Origin: an uncultured Collinsella sp.
GTDB lineage: Bacteria > Actinomycetota > Coriobacteriia > Coriobacteriales > Coriobacteriaceae
Length of the DNA stretch: 23,616 nt
NCBI GenBank assembly: GCA_958415625.1
Contig: CATYZI010000033.1
Coordinates: 1-23,616 of the forward strand
Reading direction: 5' to 3'
Within the stretch, counting starts at the first letter, position 1. Every line of letters starts with the position of its first letter. Both the position numbers and the translations under genes were made by a program. Below, one piece after another: positions 6,825 to 14,877 of this stretch. The notes beneath the pieces were generated by a model. It searched no databases. It was not told the DNA's origin and saw nothing but the letters and a program-made list of their open reading frames with translations.

Positions 6825-8330
6825 ATGTCCAAGAAGCACCTCGATTTCAAGCGCATGCTTGACGATACTGATTTTTCTGACCCCTCTAGCATCGAGCGGT
6901 ATGCTGCCAATCTCGACGGGATGACGTTTCGCGATATTCTCGAGCTTGGCATTGCGCCGGAGGGGGAGAGCGCGCCTAAGGACTTTGGATCCAAGAAGTA
7001 CAAGGGCGGTATGGGAACCCTGATTGAGGAGCGTTACTTTGGCTACAAGGCCAACAGCGATGATCGGCCGGACTTTCCCGAGGCGGGCGTCGAGCTTAAG
7101 GCAACGTGTTTTGACGTACTTAAAGACGGTCGAAAATCTGCCGGCGAACGTCTTGTCTTGACGATGATTCCCTACGACCGTCCCGTTTCGCTCGACTATG
7201 ACAATTCGCACCTTAAGACCAAGCTCAGCAATATCTTGTTGATTTATTACGGTCGAGATCGTTCCATCGATAAATACGACCAACGCATTGAGCGCGCAGT
7301 CATGGTTCGCCTGCCCGAAGAGGATATGAAGATCATTCGCGCCGACTACGAAAAGATCATTTCGTACATTCAGGATGGTCGCGCGGACGAGCTATCGGAA
7401 GGAATGACCACCTACTTGGGTGCCTGCACAAAGGGCGCAACTGAAGCGACGATGTGGGTTGACCAATATTATGAGTACTTCAATACCGATACGGGTGAGA
7501 TTGAGCGCCATCGCGCAAAGCGTCGCGCCTTTTCCCTCAAGCGCTCGTATATGGACTATGTGCTTCATACCTACGTGCTCGGTGCCCCGCGCGTTGGCGA
7601 GAGTATCGTTCAAGCTGGCGATGAGTCCATTGATTTCGAAAGTTACGTAACTGGACTTATCGAGCGTCATTACGGTGAGACCGATCGCCAAATTGCCGAA
7701 CAGTATGGACTAGCGTACACGGGCAATAAGGCGCAATGGACAACGCTCGTCTATCGTATGCTCGGAATCAAAAACAATGCTGCCGAGGAATTCGTCAAGG
7801 CAGGCATTTCCGTCCGAACCGTTCGAGTTAACAACAGGGGGCACATCGAGCAGGCTATGTCGTTCCCGCCGTTTGAGTTCAAGCGTTTGATTGAGGAAGA
7901 CTGGGAAACGTCGCCTTTTCATGCGTGCCTTGAGACCAATCGCTTCTTCTTCGTTGTGTTTCGCGAGGACCACGATGGCGTGCTGCGTCTCGACCGTTGT
8001 TTGTTCTGGGCGATGGGAGAAAACGAAATCGAAGGTCCTGCGAAAGCTTGTTGGGATGAGACGCGAAAGGTAATACGTGAGGGCGTTGAGCTCAATCCGT
8101 ATTGGGATGCGAGCGGAAAGCTCAAAGTGACTAACAATCTGCCCGGTATGGCGGACAACCCAATTGTTCACGTTCGCCCGCATACGTCAAAAGCGGCTTA
8201 CAAGTTTGCCGATGGAACAGAGATTGGTGACATCGCAAGGAATGCTTGCGAACTGCCCGACGGGCGCTGGATGACGAAGCAATCGTTCTGGTTCAACAAG
8301 GGCTATCTGGAGCACATTCTGGGGCTGTAG
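6825..8330 (+). CDS. Type II restriction endonuclease, Sau3AI/MutH-like
   Basis: This 501-residue protein has a MutH/Sau3AI-type nuclease fold in its N-terminal part. The catalytic set is Glu69 (GTLIEER), Asp83 (RPDFPEAG), Glu90 and Lys92 (GVELKAT). The D-x6-E-x-K spacing, with a glutamate 14 residues before the Asp, is the same as in MutH (E56, D70, E77, K79). The C-terminal half (about 270-500) would correspond to the second, non-catalytic MutH-like DNA-binding domain that gives Sau3AI its roughly 490-residue length. The product should cut DNA, most likely at GATC. ATG at 6825 follows GGAGGT by 6 nt; an in-frame ATG at 6765 has no such signal. The gene is divergent from its methyltransferase (141 bp apart). 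Its codons look more AT-rich than those of neighbouring housekeeping genes, consistent with horizontal transfer. Confidence 0.87.
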   Translation: MSKKHLDFKRMLDDTDFSDPSSIERYAANLDGMTFRDILELGIAPEGESAPKDFGSKKYKGGMGTLIEERYFGYKANSDDRPDFPEAGVELKATCFDVLKDGRKSAGERLVLTMIPYDRPVSLDYDNSHLKTKLSNILLIYYGRDRSIDKYDQRIERAVMVRLPEEDMKIIRADYEKIISYIQDGRADELSEGMTTYLGACTKGATEATMWVDQYYEYFNTDTGEIERHRAKRRAFSLKRSYMDYVLHTYVLGAPRVGESIVQAGDESIDFESYVTGLIERHYGETDRQIAEQYGLAYTGNKAQWTTLVYRMLGIKNNAAEEFVKAGISVRTVRVNNRGHIEQAMSFPPFEFKRLIEEDWETSPFHACLETNRFFFVVFREDHDGVLRLDRCLFWAMGENEIEGPAKACWDETRKVIREGVELNPYWDASGKLKVTNNLPGMADNPIVHVRPHTSKAAYKFADGTEIGDIARNACELPDGRWMTKQSFWFNKGYLEHILGL

Positions 8331-8386
8331 CGTTTTGGGATTGTTTAACGATCGAGCTCCTGCTCCTCAATGCCTCGATGTCATCT

Positions 8387-9073
8387 CTATAAATAAACCC
8401 CCTCACCGAGCTGCTTGTGGAACTTGGCGTGATGGTCGCGTGCCCAGGTAAAGAGCGCCTGGTCAAAGTCGGTGCGCGTGGCCGGGACGCCAAAGACGCC
8501 GGCAACTTCGACGCGTACAAACTCCAGTGCCGGCAGCTTGTTGATGGCAGTGAGGGCAAACGGGGACGAGGGCTCCTCGAACAGATAGCGGCTGCCTTGC
8601 AGCGCGTCGCAACTGGTGCACGTGTTGCCGAGCGACGGGGCTTTGGAGGCTCGCGCGCCTACGGGCTTGTAGCCGCAGCGCTTAGAAAGATAGTCGCGGA
8701 TCTCGCCCGGCACGCAGCCAAGAGCGGGCACGATGGCGAGTGCGCTGGCGTTGGCCGTGTCGATGGTAATGTGCCCGGCTTCGTTGGGCGCGTGCGCGAT
8801 GGCGATGCCCTTGTCGTCATCGGTTCGATAGGGAATGCCGAAGGCCGCGACCGAGGTCTCTTTGTGACACTTCCAGCACTCGCGCTTGCCCAGTACTAAA
8901 TATATATACGGCGCTGAGGGGTCGGATCGGTCAACACCGGGCAGCCACTCGGCAAAAGGCTCAGGGTTGACGCCGCTGGGTACATACCAGATCTTCTTGG
9001 TCCGGTCCCATTTGGCGCCCAGCGCCTTGGCTTCTTCTTTGTGCGAAAAGGGGACATCGAGCTCGGTGCGCAT
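8387..9073 (-). CDS. DUF5710 domain-containing protein
   Basis: This 228-residue protein begins with a DUF5710-type domain: LDVPFSHKEEAKALGAKWD, then KKIWYVPSG and EPFAEWL, about residues 4-42. Such domains occur in DNA-primase-like and plasmid or phage-associated proteins and are thought to bind nucleic acid. The remainder has CWKC and CTSC pairs that could bind zinc, and ends FTWARDHHAKFHKQLGEGVYL. ATG at 9073 has AAGGAG 6 nt upstream and is preferred over an ATG 12 codons earlier. It converges on the endonuclease gene with a 56-bp gap and may be part of the same accessory region. Its function is unknown. Confidence 0.7.
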   Translation of the reverse strand: MRTELDVPFSHKEEAKALGAKWDRTKKIWYVPSGVNPEPFAEWLPGVDRSDPSAPYIYLVLGKRECWKCHKETSVAAFGIPYRTDDDKGIAIAHAPNEAGHITIDTANASALAIVPALGCVPGEIRDYLSKRCGYKPVGARASKAPSLGNTCTSCDALQGSRYLFEEPSSPFALTAINKLPALEFVRVEVAGVFGVPATRTDFDQALFTWARDHHAKFHKQLGEGVYL

Positions 9074-9361
9074 GGCGGCTCCTTGGTGCTGCAGGTGCGA
9101 GTGGCTCAAGGATACCGCAGGGCGCAGACATCGCGGCGTTTTGTTGAGAAGTTGCGGCGCGGACTGCTTGGTTACGCCGTTAGATAAATTGGCAAGTAGA
9201 TGGTCGGCTTTTGACCAGTTGGGCGGTTGGAGCAGCTTGCGGCGCAGTTTTGTGCCTGGCTATTGTTGATGTTGGGGTATTGAATATATTTGGCTGCCAT
9301 TCGTCAGGTGAATTGTTGTTACGTTGCGATGACGGTTGGAACTGCCAGCGGATTTAGCGAC
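9074..9361. other. Gene-free stretch
   Basis: I see no credible coding frame, tRNA or clear promoter here. It holds the upstream region of the DUF5710 gene and the far side of the tRNA terminator. It is moderately AT-rich towards its right end. Confidence 0.5.
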
Positions 9362-9400
9362 AAAAAACAAAACAGCCCAGAGGACATAGCCTCTGAGCTG
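9362..9400 (-). terminator. Terminator of tRNA-Val
   Basis: On the minus strand CAGCTCAGAGG (9400-9390) pairs with CCTCTGGGCTG (9383-9373) with one mismatch, followed by a T-rich run (TTTTGTTTTTT). It begins 8 nt after the CCA end of the tRNA. Confidence 0.88.
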
Positions 9401-9408
9401 CGAACATT

Positions 9409-9483
9409 TGGTGGGCGTTAGAAGATTTGAACTTCTGACCTCTTCCGTGTCAGGGAAGCGCTCTCCCCCTGAGCTAAACGCCC
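9409..9483 (-). tRNA. tRNA-Val (anticodon GAC)
   Basis: The 75-nt minus-strand sequence folds as a full cloverleaf. The acceptor stem is GGGCGTT/AACGCCC. The D arm is GCTC...GAGC. The anticodon arm is CTTCC-CTGACAC-GGAAG with GAC at 34-36, and the T arm is AGAAG-TTCAAAT-CTTCT. Discriminator A and an encoded CCA follow. It has its own promoter and terminator and so is a single-gene unit. Confidence 0.97.
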
Positions 9484-9512
9484 GATCAAGGGTGCGCAAG
9501 CGCGCAAGGGAT

Positions 9513-9541
9513 AATATAACGGAGCCTGAACTCGGTGGCAA
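9513..9541 (-). promoter_or_regulatory. Promoter of tRNA-Val
   Basis: On the minus strand TTGCCA (9541-9536) and TATATT (9518-9513) are spaced by 17 bp. The predicted start lies about 20-25 nt before the mature tRNA 5' end, leaving a short G/C-alternating leader to be removed by RNase P. Confidence 0.8.
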
Positions 9542-9772
9542 GAACATTTTTAAAAATCGCTTACATTGTGGAATTCGGGGGCTTTGTCATATCCATTTCA
9601 AAAGAGCCTGCTGCCGCGATTTGACTGTCGCATAATGCAAGGCCATTGCGGTATCGAGCTATGGAAAGACGTCTGCGGAATTGTCCTACCGATAAGCGGA
9701 CAAGCCTTCGGCTGGTGCCTTCGCCGTGGTAAGGTAAGCCGAATTGTTTCCAGGCTGCTTCGAGGGAATGGA

Positions 9773-10795
9773 ATGAGCAAAGAGCGTGTCGAGCAGGTCG
9801 AAGGCGCAGGGGCTTCGGTGCCGATGACCGATATATCGAACATTGATGTGCCCGAGGGCACCGATGAGCTCAGCCGTAGCACCCGCCGCGCTTGGCGCGA
9901 GCGCCTGAACAGCGCTTCGACGCGCAAGATGATCACGGGCGTCTTGGCTACGTTGGTGGGCGGTTCGTTTTGGGGCTTCTCGGGCACCAGCGCGAGCTTT
10001 CTGTTCGATACCTACCACGTCGACACCTTGTGGCTTATGAGCGTGCGTCAGATTCTCGCCGGTCTACTCTTTATGGCCGTGGTTGTTACGCGCGACCGCG
10101 AGCACCTGATTAAGCTCTGGACCACACCCGCCGATCGCAAGCAGCTGCTGCTCTTTACCGCCTTTGGTCTGCTGTTCAACCAGTTTTGCTATCTTTCGGC
10201 CGTGCGCCTGACGAACGCCGGAACCGCGACGGTGCTCCAGTGCCTGCAACTGGTCATCATTATGGGCTACACCTGCGTGATCGACCATCGCATGCCTCGC
10301 GTGCGTGAGGCCGTTGGCATTGGGTTGGCCCTGGGCGGCACCTTTTTAATCGCTACCGGCGGCGACCCTACCAGTCTGAGCATATCGCCGCTTGGCCTGG
10401 TCGCAGGCCTTATGTGTGCGGTCAGCGCCACGTGTATGGCGGTGATTCCCGCCAAGATCCTGCCCGAATACGGCAGCCCCATCGTCACGGGCTCGGCAAT
10501 GCTCACGGCGGGCGTGGTCTCGTGCGTCTTCGTGCAGCCTTGGGCGCATATGCCGGCACTCGACGCTGCCGGCGTCGAGGCGCTCGCGGTATTCGTGGTT
10601 ATCGGCTCGTTTTTTGCTTACATGCTCTATATGCAGGGCGTTAAGGACATCGGCTCGGTGCGTGCGAGCCTCATCGGAACTGTGGAGCCGGTTTCGGCGA
10701 CCATCACCAGCGCCGTTATGCTGGGCACGGTGTTTTTGCCGACCGACCTTATCGGCTTTGCCATGATCATCGTGATGATGTTCCTCACGGTGTAG
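9773..10795 (+). CDS. EamA/DMT-family membrane exporter
   Basis: This 340-residue protein has a hydrophilic N-terminal stretch of about 55 residues followed by ten predicted membrane spans. These are arranged as two EamA repeats, starting at VLATLVGGSFWGFSG and again near ISPLGLVAGLMCAVSATCMA. The drug/metabolite transporter superfamily exports amino acids, metabolites or drugs; the substrate cannot be read from the sequence. Family-typical segments include NAGTATVLQCLQLVIIMGY and GSVRASLIGTVEPVSATI. ATG at 9773 has GAGGGA 5 nt upstream; the frame extends further left but without support. It is transcribed alone, divergently from tRNA-Val. About 230 bp separate it from the tRNA promoter, and I saw no convincing promoter for this gene in that gap. 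Confidence 0.85.
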   Translation: MSKERVEQVEGAGASVPMTDISNIDVPEGTDELSRSTRRAWRERLNSASTRKMITGVLATLVGGSFWGFSGTSASFLFDTYHVDTLWLMSVRQILAGLLFMAVVVTRDREHLIKLWTTPADRKQLLLFTAFGLLFNQFCYLSAVRLTNAGTATVLQCLQLVIIMGYTCVIDHRMPRVREAVGIGLALGGTFLIATGGDPTSLSISPLGLVAGLMCAVSATCMAVIPAKILPEYGSPIVTGSAMLTAGVVSCVFVQPWAHMPALDAAGVEALAVFVVIGSFFAYMLYMQGVKDIGSVRASLIGTVEPVSATITSAVMLGTVFLPTDLIGFAMIIVMMFLTV

Positions 10796-10944
10796 CTGGC
10801 GCCGCCGCCAAGACGGAAAAGGCGTTGTGCCACATTTTCGCCAATTGATGTCCGTGTCTGGAGTTTAGCTGTCGATGCTCAAAATGCCATAAACTAGTAA
10901 CGTTATGGACTTTTTCATTGCGACTCAATTGCGAGGATTTCTTT

Positions 10945-13257
10945 ATGGCTGGTAATCACTTTAAGGGCAGCGATAGCGGCCGTCCTGCAGTTCCGCCGCG
11001 TCCGAACGGGGCTGGTAAGGCCGGCACGCCGGGCGGCGCTGGGCAGGGCGGTTCCGGTAAGCGCGTGTCCCCGGGCGAGACGGCGATGTTTACCGCTCTG
11101 TACGAGCAGTCTCAAAAGGCAAAAAAGACCGGCCGTGCAAGAGGGAATGTCTTTGCGGGCGGTGCAACCTCCACGTCGCAGCCGAGCGGGGCCCCTTCGA
11201 TACCTGCGAACAACGCAGGTGCTGCCAACGCCGCGAATACCGCCGGCAACGTTAATGCCGGCAAGGCCGCCAACAATACTCCCTCTGCCGGTGGCGCGGG
11301 GCTTACGGGTAACCTTGGCACGATTTACACCGGCGCCTCCGAGACTGGCACGTTCGCCCGCCTGGATGATAGCGGTGCCGAGTTTGCGGGCTCGGGTTCC
11401 AAGGAAGATTATTACGATTTTGGCTTGAACTACGGTAGCGACGCTTCGTCGAGTTCGACCTCTGACGGTCTGGTCCGTCATCGCCATCGCAAGGGCGAGC
11501 GCAAAAAGCGTCACACTGGCGCCATTATTGCCGCTGTAGTCGCGGTGCTTCTCGTTGCGCTTGGCGCAAGCGGCTTTATGCTGCTTAACTCGGCAAAGAC
11601 CGTAAAGAGCGAAGCGAAGGAGGCTGTCGAGATCGTCGGTGGCCTTAAGGACAAGGTCACGTCGGGCGATTTTTCGACGCTGCCTGACGACGCGAAGAAG
11701 ATTGATGAGCTCTGCGACAGCATGAAGGCGGAGACCTCGAGCCCGCTGTGGACGGCGGCTTCGTTTATCCCGGTGTATGGCAGCGACATCAATGCTGCCC
11801 GCACCATGATCGACGCCCTGTCCGATGTCTCTAGCGGCGCGCTGATTCCCATGGCCGACAACCTCTCGCGGGCAACGCCCGGCAAGCTGTTCCAGGATGG
11901 CATGATTAACGTGTCCGCGCTGCAGGCGGTCGCCGATTCGCTTTCCAACAGCTCGAAGGTGTTCAAGAGCGCCAACGAAAAGATCCAGGGCATTGGCGAT
12001 ACTCATATTTCCCAGGTGACCGAGCTGGTCGATAAGGCCAAGGACGGCTTTGCCACCCTCAACGGCGCGGTTGACGCGGCGGAGAAGGTCGCCCCCGTCC
12101 TTCCCCAGATGCTCGGCGCCAACGGCCAGACGCGCAACTACCTTATGTACGCCATGAACAACGTCGAGATTCGTGCCTGCGGCGGCTTTGGCGGTTCGCA
12201 GGGCCTGATTTCGGTCACCGACGGCCAGATGTCGATCGGCGAGTTTGTTCCCCGCATTGGACTCAGCGAGGATGAGGCAGTCGAGAGCGTCGACGAAGAG
12301 GATGAGGCGCTGTTCGGCAACCACAGTAACCTGTACAACTCGGGCAATACCTATTCGCCTGATTGGCCCCGCAACTCGCAGCGTGTCGCAGCCCTGTGGA
12401 AATCTCAATATGGCCAGGACGTTGACGGCGTCGTGGGTATCGACCCGGTGTTCCTGCAGTATCTGCTGGGCCTGGTCGGTAACGTGTCGCTGCCCGACGG
12501 AACGGTTGTCGACGGCACCAACGCCGCAAAGGTCCTCATGCACGATGTGTACTGGAACTATCCGGTCGAGGAGTCGGACGGCATCTTTGCATCCGTCGCC
12601 AGCGCTGCCTTCGACAAGATCCTTGGCGGTATCGGCGATGTCGATGTTACGAAGCTTGTCAGCGCCGTTGAGCGCGGTGCCGAAGAGGGCCGCCTGATCG
12701 CGTGGATGAAAAACGATGACGAGCAGAACGCTATCAAGGAGATGAACATCGACGCCTCGCTGCCCGATCCGGATGACCCGAGTGAAGATCCCGTTGCTGG
12801 TGTCTACTTTAACAACCTGAGCTTCTCCAAGCTCGACTGGTACCTGAATGCCGATACGCAGATTGGCCAGGGCATCAAGAACGGTGACGGCACATGCTCG
12901 TATCGCATCACCGTTACCCTGACGAACATCATGACGCAGGAGGAGGCCGGCAAGCTGCCCGACTACGTCGCGGCGAGCGCGCCCGATGCCGCGCGCGACG
13001 ACGAGCGTCTGAATGTCTCGTTGTTTGCCCCGACGGGCGGCAACATTACTGATCTGACCGTCGAGGGCACCCAGTTTGGTCTTGGCGCCGCTACGTGGCA
13101 TGGAATCCCCTTCTATTCGGGCACCGTTGACCTGCATGCTGGCGAGACGACGACGATCACATATACGCTGACCACGTCAGCCGAGGCGGGGGACAAGCCG
13201 CTTACGCTGCGTCAGACTCCTACATGCCAGGCGGCTCGCGACAGCGCGTCGGCGTAG
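10945..13257 (+). CDS. DUF4012 membrane-anchored cell-envelope protein
   Basis: This 770-residue protein has a long low-complexity N-terminal tail rich in Gly, Ala, Pro and Asn (residues 1-180). A basic patch (RHRHRKGERKKRH) precedes a single membrane span at about 192-214 (GAIIAAVVAVLLVALGASGFML). A large extracellular region follows, carrying the DUF4012 core from about residue 395 (GQTRNYLMYAMNNVEIRACG, then GGFGGSQGLISV). The basic patch before the span predicts a cytoplasmic N-terminus. DUF4012 proteins are widespread in actinobacteria and often lie near polysaccharide or envelope genes, but the function is not established. ATG at 10945 has GAGGA 8 nt upstream. It is followed by glmM, which fits an envelope role, though a hairpin lies between them. 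Confidence 0.85.
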   Translation: MAGNHFKGSDSGRPAVPPRPNGAGKAGTPGGAGQGGSGKRVSPGETAMFTALYEQSQKAKKTGRARGNVFAGGATSTSQPSGAPSIPANNAGAANAANTAGNVNAGKAANNTPSAGGAGLTGNLGTIYTGASETGTFARLDDSGAEFAGSGSKEDYYDFGLNYGSDASSSSTSDGLVRHRHRKGERKKRHTGAIIAAVVAVLLVALGASGFMLLNSAKTVKSEAKEAVEIVGGLKDKVTSGDFSTLPDDAKKIDELCDSMKAETSSPLWTAASFIPVYGSDINAARTMIDALSDVSSGALIPMADNLSRATPGKLFQDGMINVSALQAVADSLSNSSKVFKSANEKIQGIGDTHISQVTELVDKAKDGFATLNGAVDAAEKVAPVLPQMLGANGQTRNYLMYAMNNVEIRACGGFGGSQGLISVTDGQMSIGEFVPRIGLSEDEAVESVDEEDEALFGNHSNLYNSGNTYSPDWPRNSQRVAALWKSQYGQDVDGVVGIDPVFLQYLLGLVGNVSLPDGTVVDGTNAAKVLMHDVYWNYPVEESDGIFASVASAAFDKILGGIGDVDVTKLVSAVERGAEEGRLIAWMKNDDEQNAIKEMNIDASLPDPDDPSEDPVAGVYFNNLSFSKLDWYLNADTQIGQGIKNGDGTCSYRITVTLTNIMTQEEAGKLPDYVAASAPDAARDDERLNVSLFAPTGGNITDLTVEGTQFGLGAATWHGIPFYSGTVDLHAGETTTITYTLTTSAEAGDKPLTLRQTPTCQAARDSASA

Positions 13258-13295
13258 GGTTTTTCTGGTAGCGCAGATAATCGAGTACCATTTTG

Positions 13296-13328
13296 GGGCG
13301 GACAGGCAATCTGTTCGCCCCTATTTTG
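13296..13328 (+). terminator. Terminator-like hairpin between the DUF4012 gene and glmM
   Basis: GGGGCGGACAG (13296-13306) pairs with CTGTTCGCCCC (13312-13322), one G-T pair aside, around GCAAT. TATTTTG follows. It lies only 8 nt before the glmM ribosome binding site (AAGGAG at about 13330), so it could end most upstream transcripts while leaving some read-through into glmM. Confidence 0.65.
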
Positions 13329-13340
13329 TAAGGAGAGCGC

Positions 13341-14672
13341 ATGAAGTACTTTGGCACCGACGGCTTTCGCGGTGAGGCTAACGTTGGGCTGACGGTAGAG
13401 CACGCTTATAAGATTGGCCGTTTTGTGGGCTGGTATTACGGCGCCAACCGCGAGCGCAAGGCGCGCGTCATCGTGGGTAAGGACACGCGTCGCTCGAGTT
13501 ATATGTTCGAGGCGGCGCTGGTGAGTGGCCTGGTCGCGAGCGGTGCGGACGCCTATATGCTGCACGTGATCCCCACACCGGGTGTAGCGCATCAGACCGT
13601 GGAAGGCTGCTTCGATTGCGGCATCATGATCAGCGCGAGCCACAACCCGTTTTGCGATAACGGCATTAAGCTCGTCAATAGCGACGGTTTTAAGATGGAC
13701 GAGGACGTACTGGAGCTCATCGAGGACTACGTCGATGGCAAGAGCGAGGTGCCGCTGGCCACGGGCAACCACATCGGCGCCACGGTGGACTACATGCAGG
13801 GCCGCAACCGCTACATTGCCTCGCTCATCGCCAGCGCGAACTTTTCGCTGCAGGGCGTCAAGATCGGCATCGACTGCGCCAACGGCTCGGCGTCCTCGGT
13901 GGCCAAGCCGGTGTTCGACGCGCTGGGCGCCGACGTGCGCGTGATCAATGCCGCGCCTGATGGTTTTAACATCAACGTCGACTGCGGCTCCACGCATATG
14001 GAGCGTCTGCAGCGCCACGTGGTGGAGCAGGGCTTGGACGTGGGCTTTGCCTATGACGGCGATGCCGACCGCTGCCTGGCCGTGGACGAGCGCGGCCGCG
14101 TGGTCGATGGCGACCAGATCCTGTACGTGTGCGGCGTGTACCTGAACAAGCACGGTCGCCTTTCGGGCGGTACCGTGGTTCCGACGATTGCCAGCAACTT
14201 TGGCCTGATCAAGTCGTTGGAGCTTGCCGGCCTAAGTGCCGTGACCAGCGGTGTGGGCGACCGCCACGTGTATGCCAAGATGCGCGAGGGCGGTTACAGC
14301 CTGGGCGGCGAGCAGACGGGCCATACGATCTTTGGCGATATCGAGCGCACGGGCGACGGCATTATGACCTCGCTGCGCGTGATGGAAGTGATCCGCGCCG
14401 AGCGCGAGACGCTCTCGCAGCTCACGGCTCCGTGCAAGCTGCTACCGCAGGCGCAGGTGGCCGTGCGCGTGGCGGACAAGGACGCCGCGCTCGAGAACAT
14501 GGGCGTGCAGAACGCCATCGCCGAGGCCGAGGCTGCGCTGGCAGGCGAGGGCCGCGTGCTCGTACGCAAGAGCGGAACCGAGTCGGTTATCCGCGTGCTG
14601 GCCGAGGCGCCCGACCAAGCATCCGCCGATGCCGCCATGAAGCGCATCGCCAACGCACTCGAGGCTCTGTAG
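13341..14672 (+). CDS. glmM: Phosphoglucosamine mutase
   Basis: GlmM converts glucosamine-6-phosphate to glucosamine-1-phosphate in the cytoplasm, the step before UDP-GlcNAc and peptidoglycan synthesis. The 443-residue length is typical. The N-terminus KYFGTDGFRGEAN is characteristic. The catalytic phosphoserine is Ser100 in ISASHNP, and the metal loop is DGDADR at 239-244. The sugar-binding loop GEQTGHTIF follows at about 323-331, and the phosphate-binding RKSGTESVIRV lies near the C-terminus. ATG at 13341 has AAGGAG a few nt upstream. It follows the DUF4012 gene after a hairpin and is closed by inverted repeats. Together with the aminosugar-releasing SIS gene far upstream it touches hexosamine metabolism, but the two are not linked as an operon. 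Confidence 0.97.
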   Translation: MKYFGTDGFRGEANVGLTVEHAYKIGRFVGWYYGANRERKARVIVGKDTRRSSYMFEAALVSGLVASGADAYMLHVIPTPGVAHQTVEGCFDCGIMISASHNPFCDNGIKLVNSDGFKMDEDVLELIEDYVDGKSEVPLATGNHIGATVDYMQGRNRYIASLIASANFSLQGVKIGIDCANGSASSVAKPVFDALGADVRVINAAPDGFNINVDCGSTHMERLQRHVVEQGLDVGFAYDGDADRCLAVDERGRVVDGDQILYVCGVYLNKHGRLSGGTVVPTIASNFGLIKSLELAGLSAVTSGVGDRHVYAKMREGGYSLGGEQTGHTIFGDIERTGDGIMTSLRVMEVIRAERETLSQLTAPCKLLPQAQVAVRVADKDAALENMGVQNAIAEAEAALAGEGRVLVRKSGTESVIRVLAEAPDQASADAAMKRIANALEAL

Positions 14673-14700
14673 TTACGCGGTTTTACCAAACCGCGTAACT
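14671..14700. terminator. Perfect 13-bp inverted repeat at the glmM stop
   Basis: AGTTACGCGGTTT (14671-14683) and AAACCGCGTAACT (14688-14700) pair perfectly around TACC. The repeat starts within the TAG stop of glmM. It has no T run, so it may act as an mRNA 3' end stabiliser or a factor-dependent terminator. Confidence 0.55.
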
Positions 14701-14747
14701 GCTCGACGCTGCAAACGCCCCTAAGCGGCAATCTGACGTTCAATTTC

Positions 14748-14785
14748 AAGGGCGCGACCAGAAGGTCAGCGCCCTTTCATTTCAC
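14748..14785. terminator. Second hairpin between glmM and the carboxypeptidase gene
   Basis: AAGGGCGCGACC (14748-14759) pairs with GGTCAGCGCCCTT (14764-14776) with one bulged A, around AGAA. TTCATTTCA follows on the plus strand. It lies between convergent genes and probably terminates at least glmM transcription. Confidence 0.65.
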
Positions 14786-14877
14786 GTCACCTTGCTCGCT
14801 TAGGGTCGTTTTCGCTGACGTTGCCAAGACATTGGCGTCAACATAGTTGGCGTTGGCGATGGCGTGCTGGTCAATCC

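Noticed and set aside
6684..7283. N-terminal extension of the methyltransferase frame
   Set aside because: The extra 200 codons lie antisense to the endonuclease gene and precede motif I, which in this family lies at the N-terminus; GTG at 6683 has its own SD.
9621..9636. TTGACT and CATAAT as a promoter for the EamA gene
   Set aside because: The two hexamers are only 4 bp apart, so they cannot act as a -35/-10 pair.
10915..13137. 740-codon open frame opposite the DUF4012 gene
   Set aside because: Antisense shadow; composition is Arg/Ala/Gly/Val biased and it has no family resemblance, while the plus strand encodes a recognisable protein.
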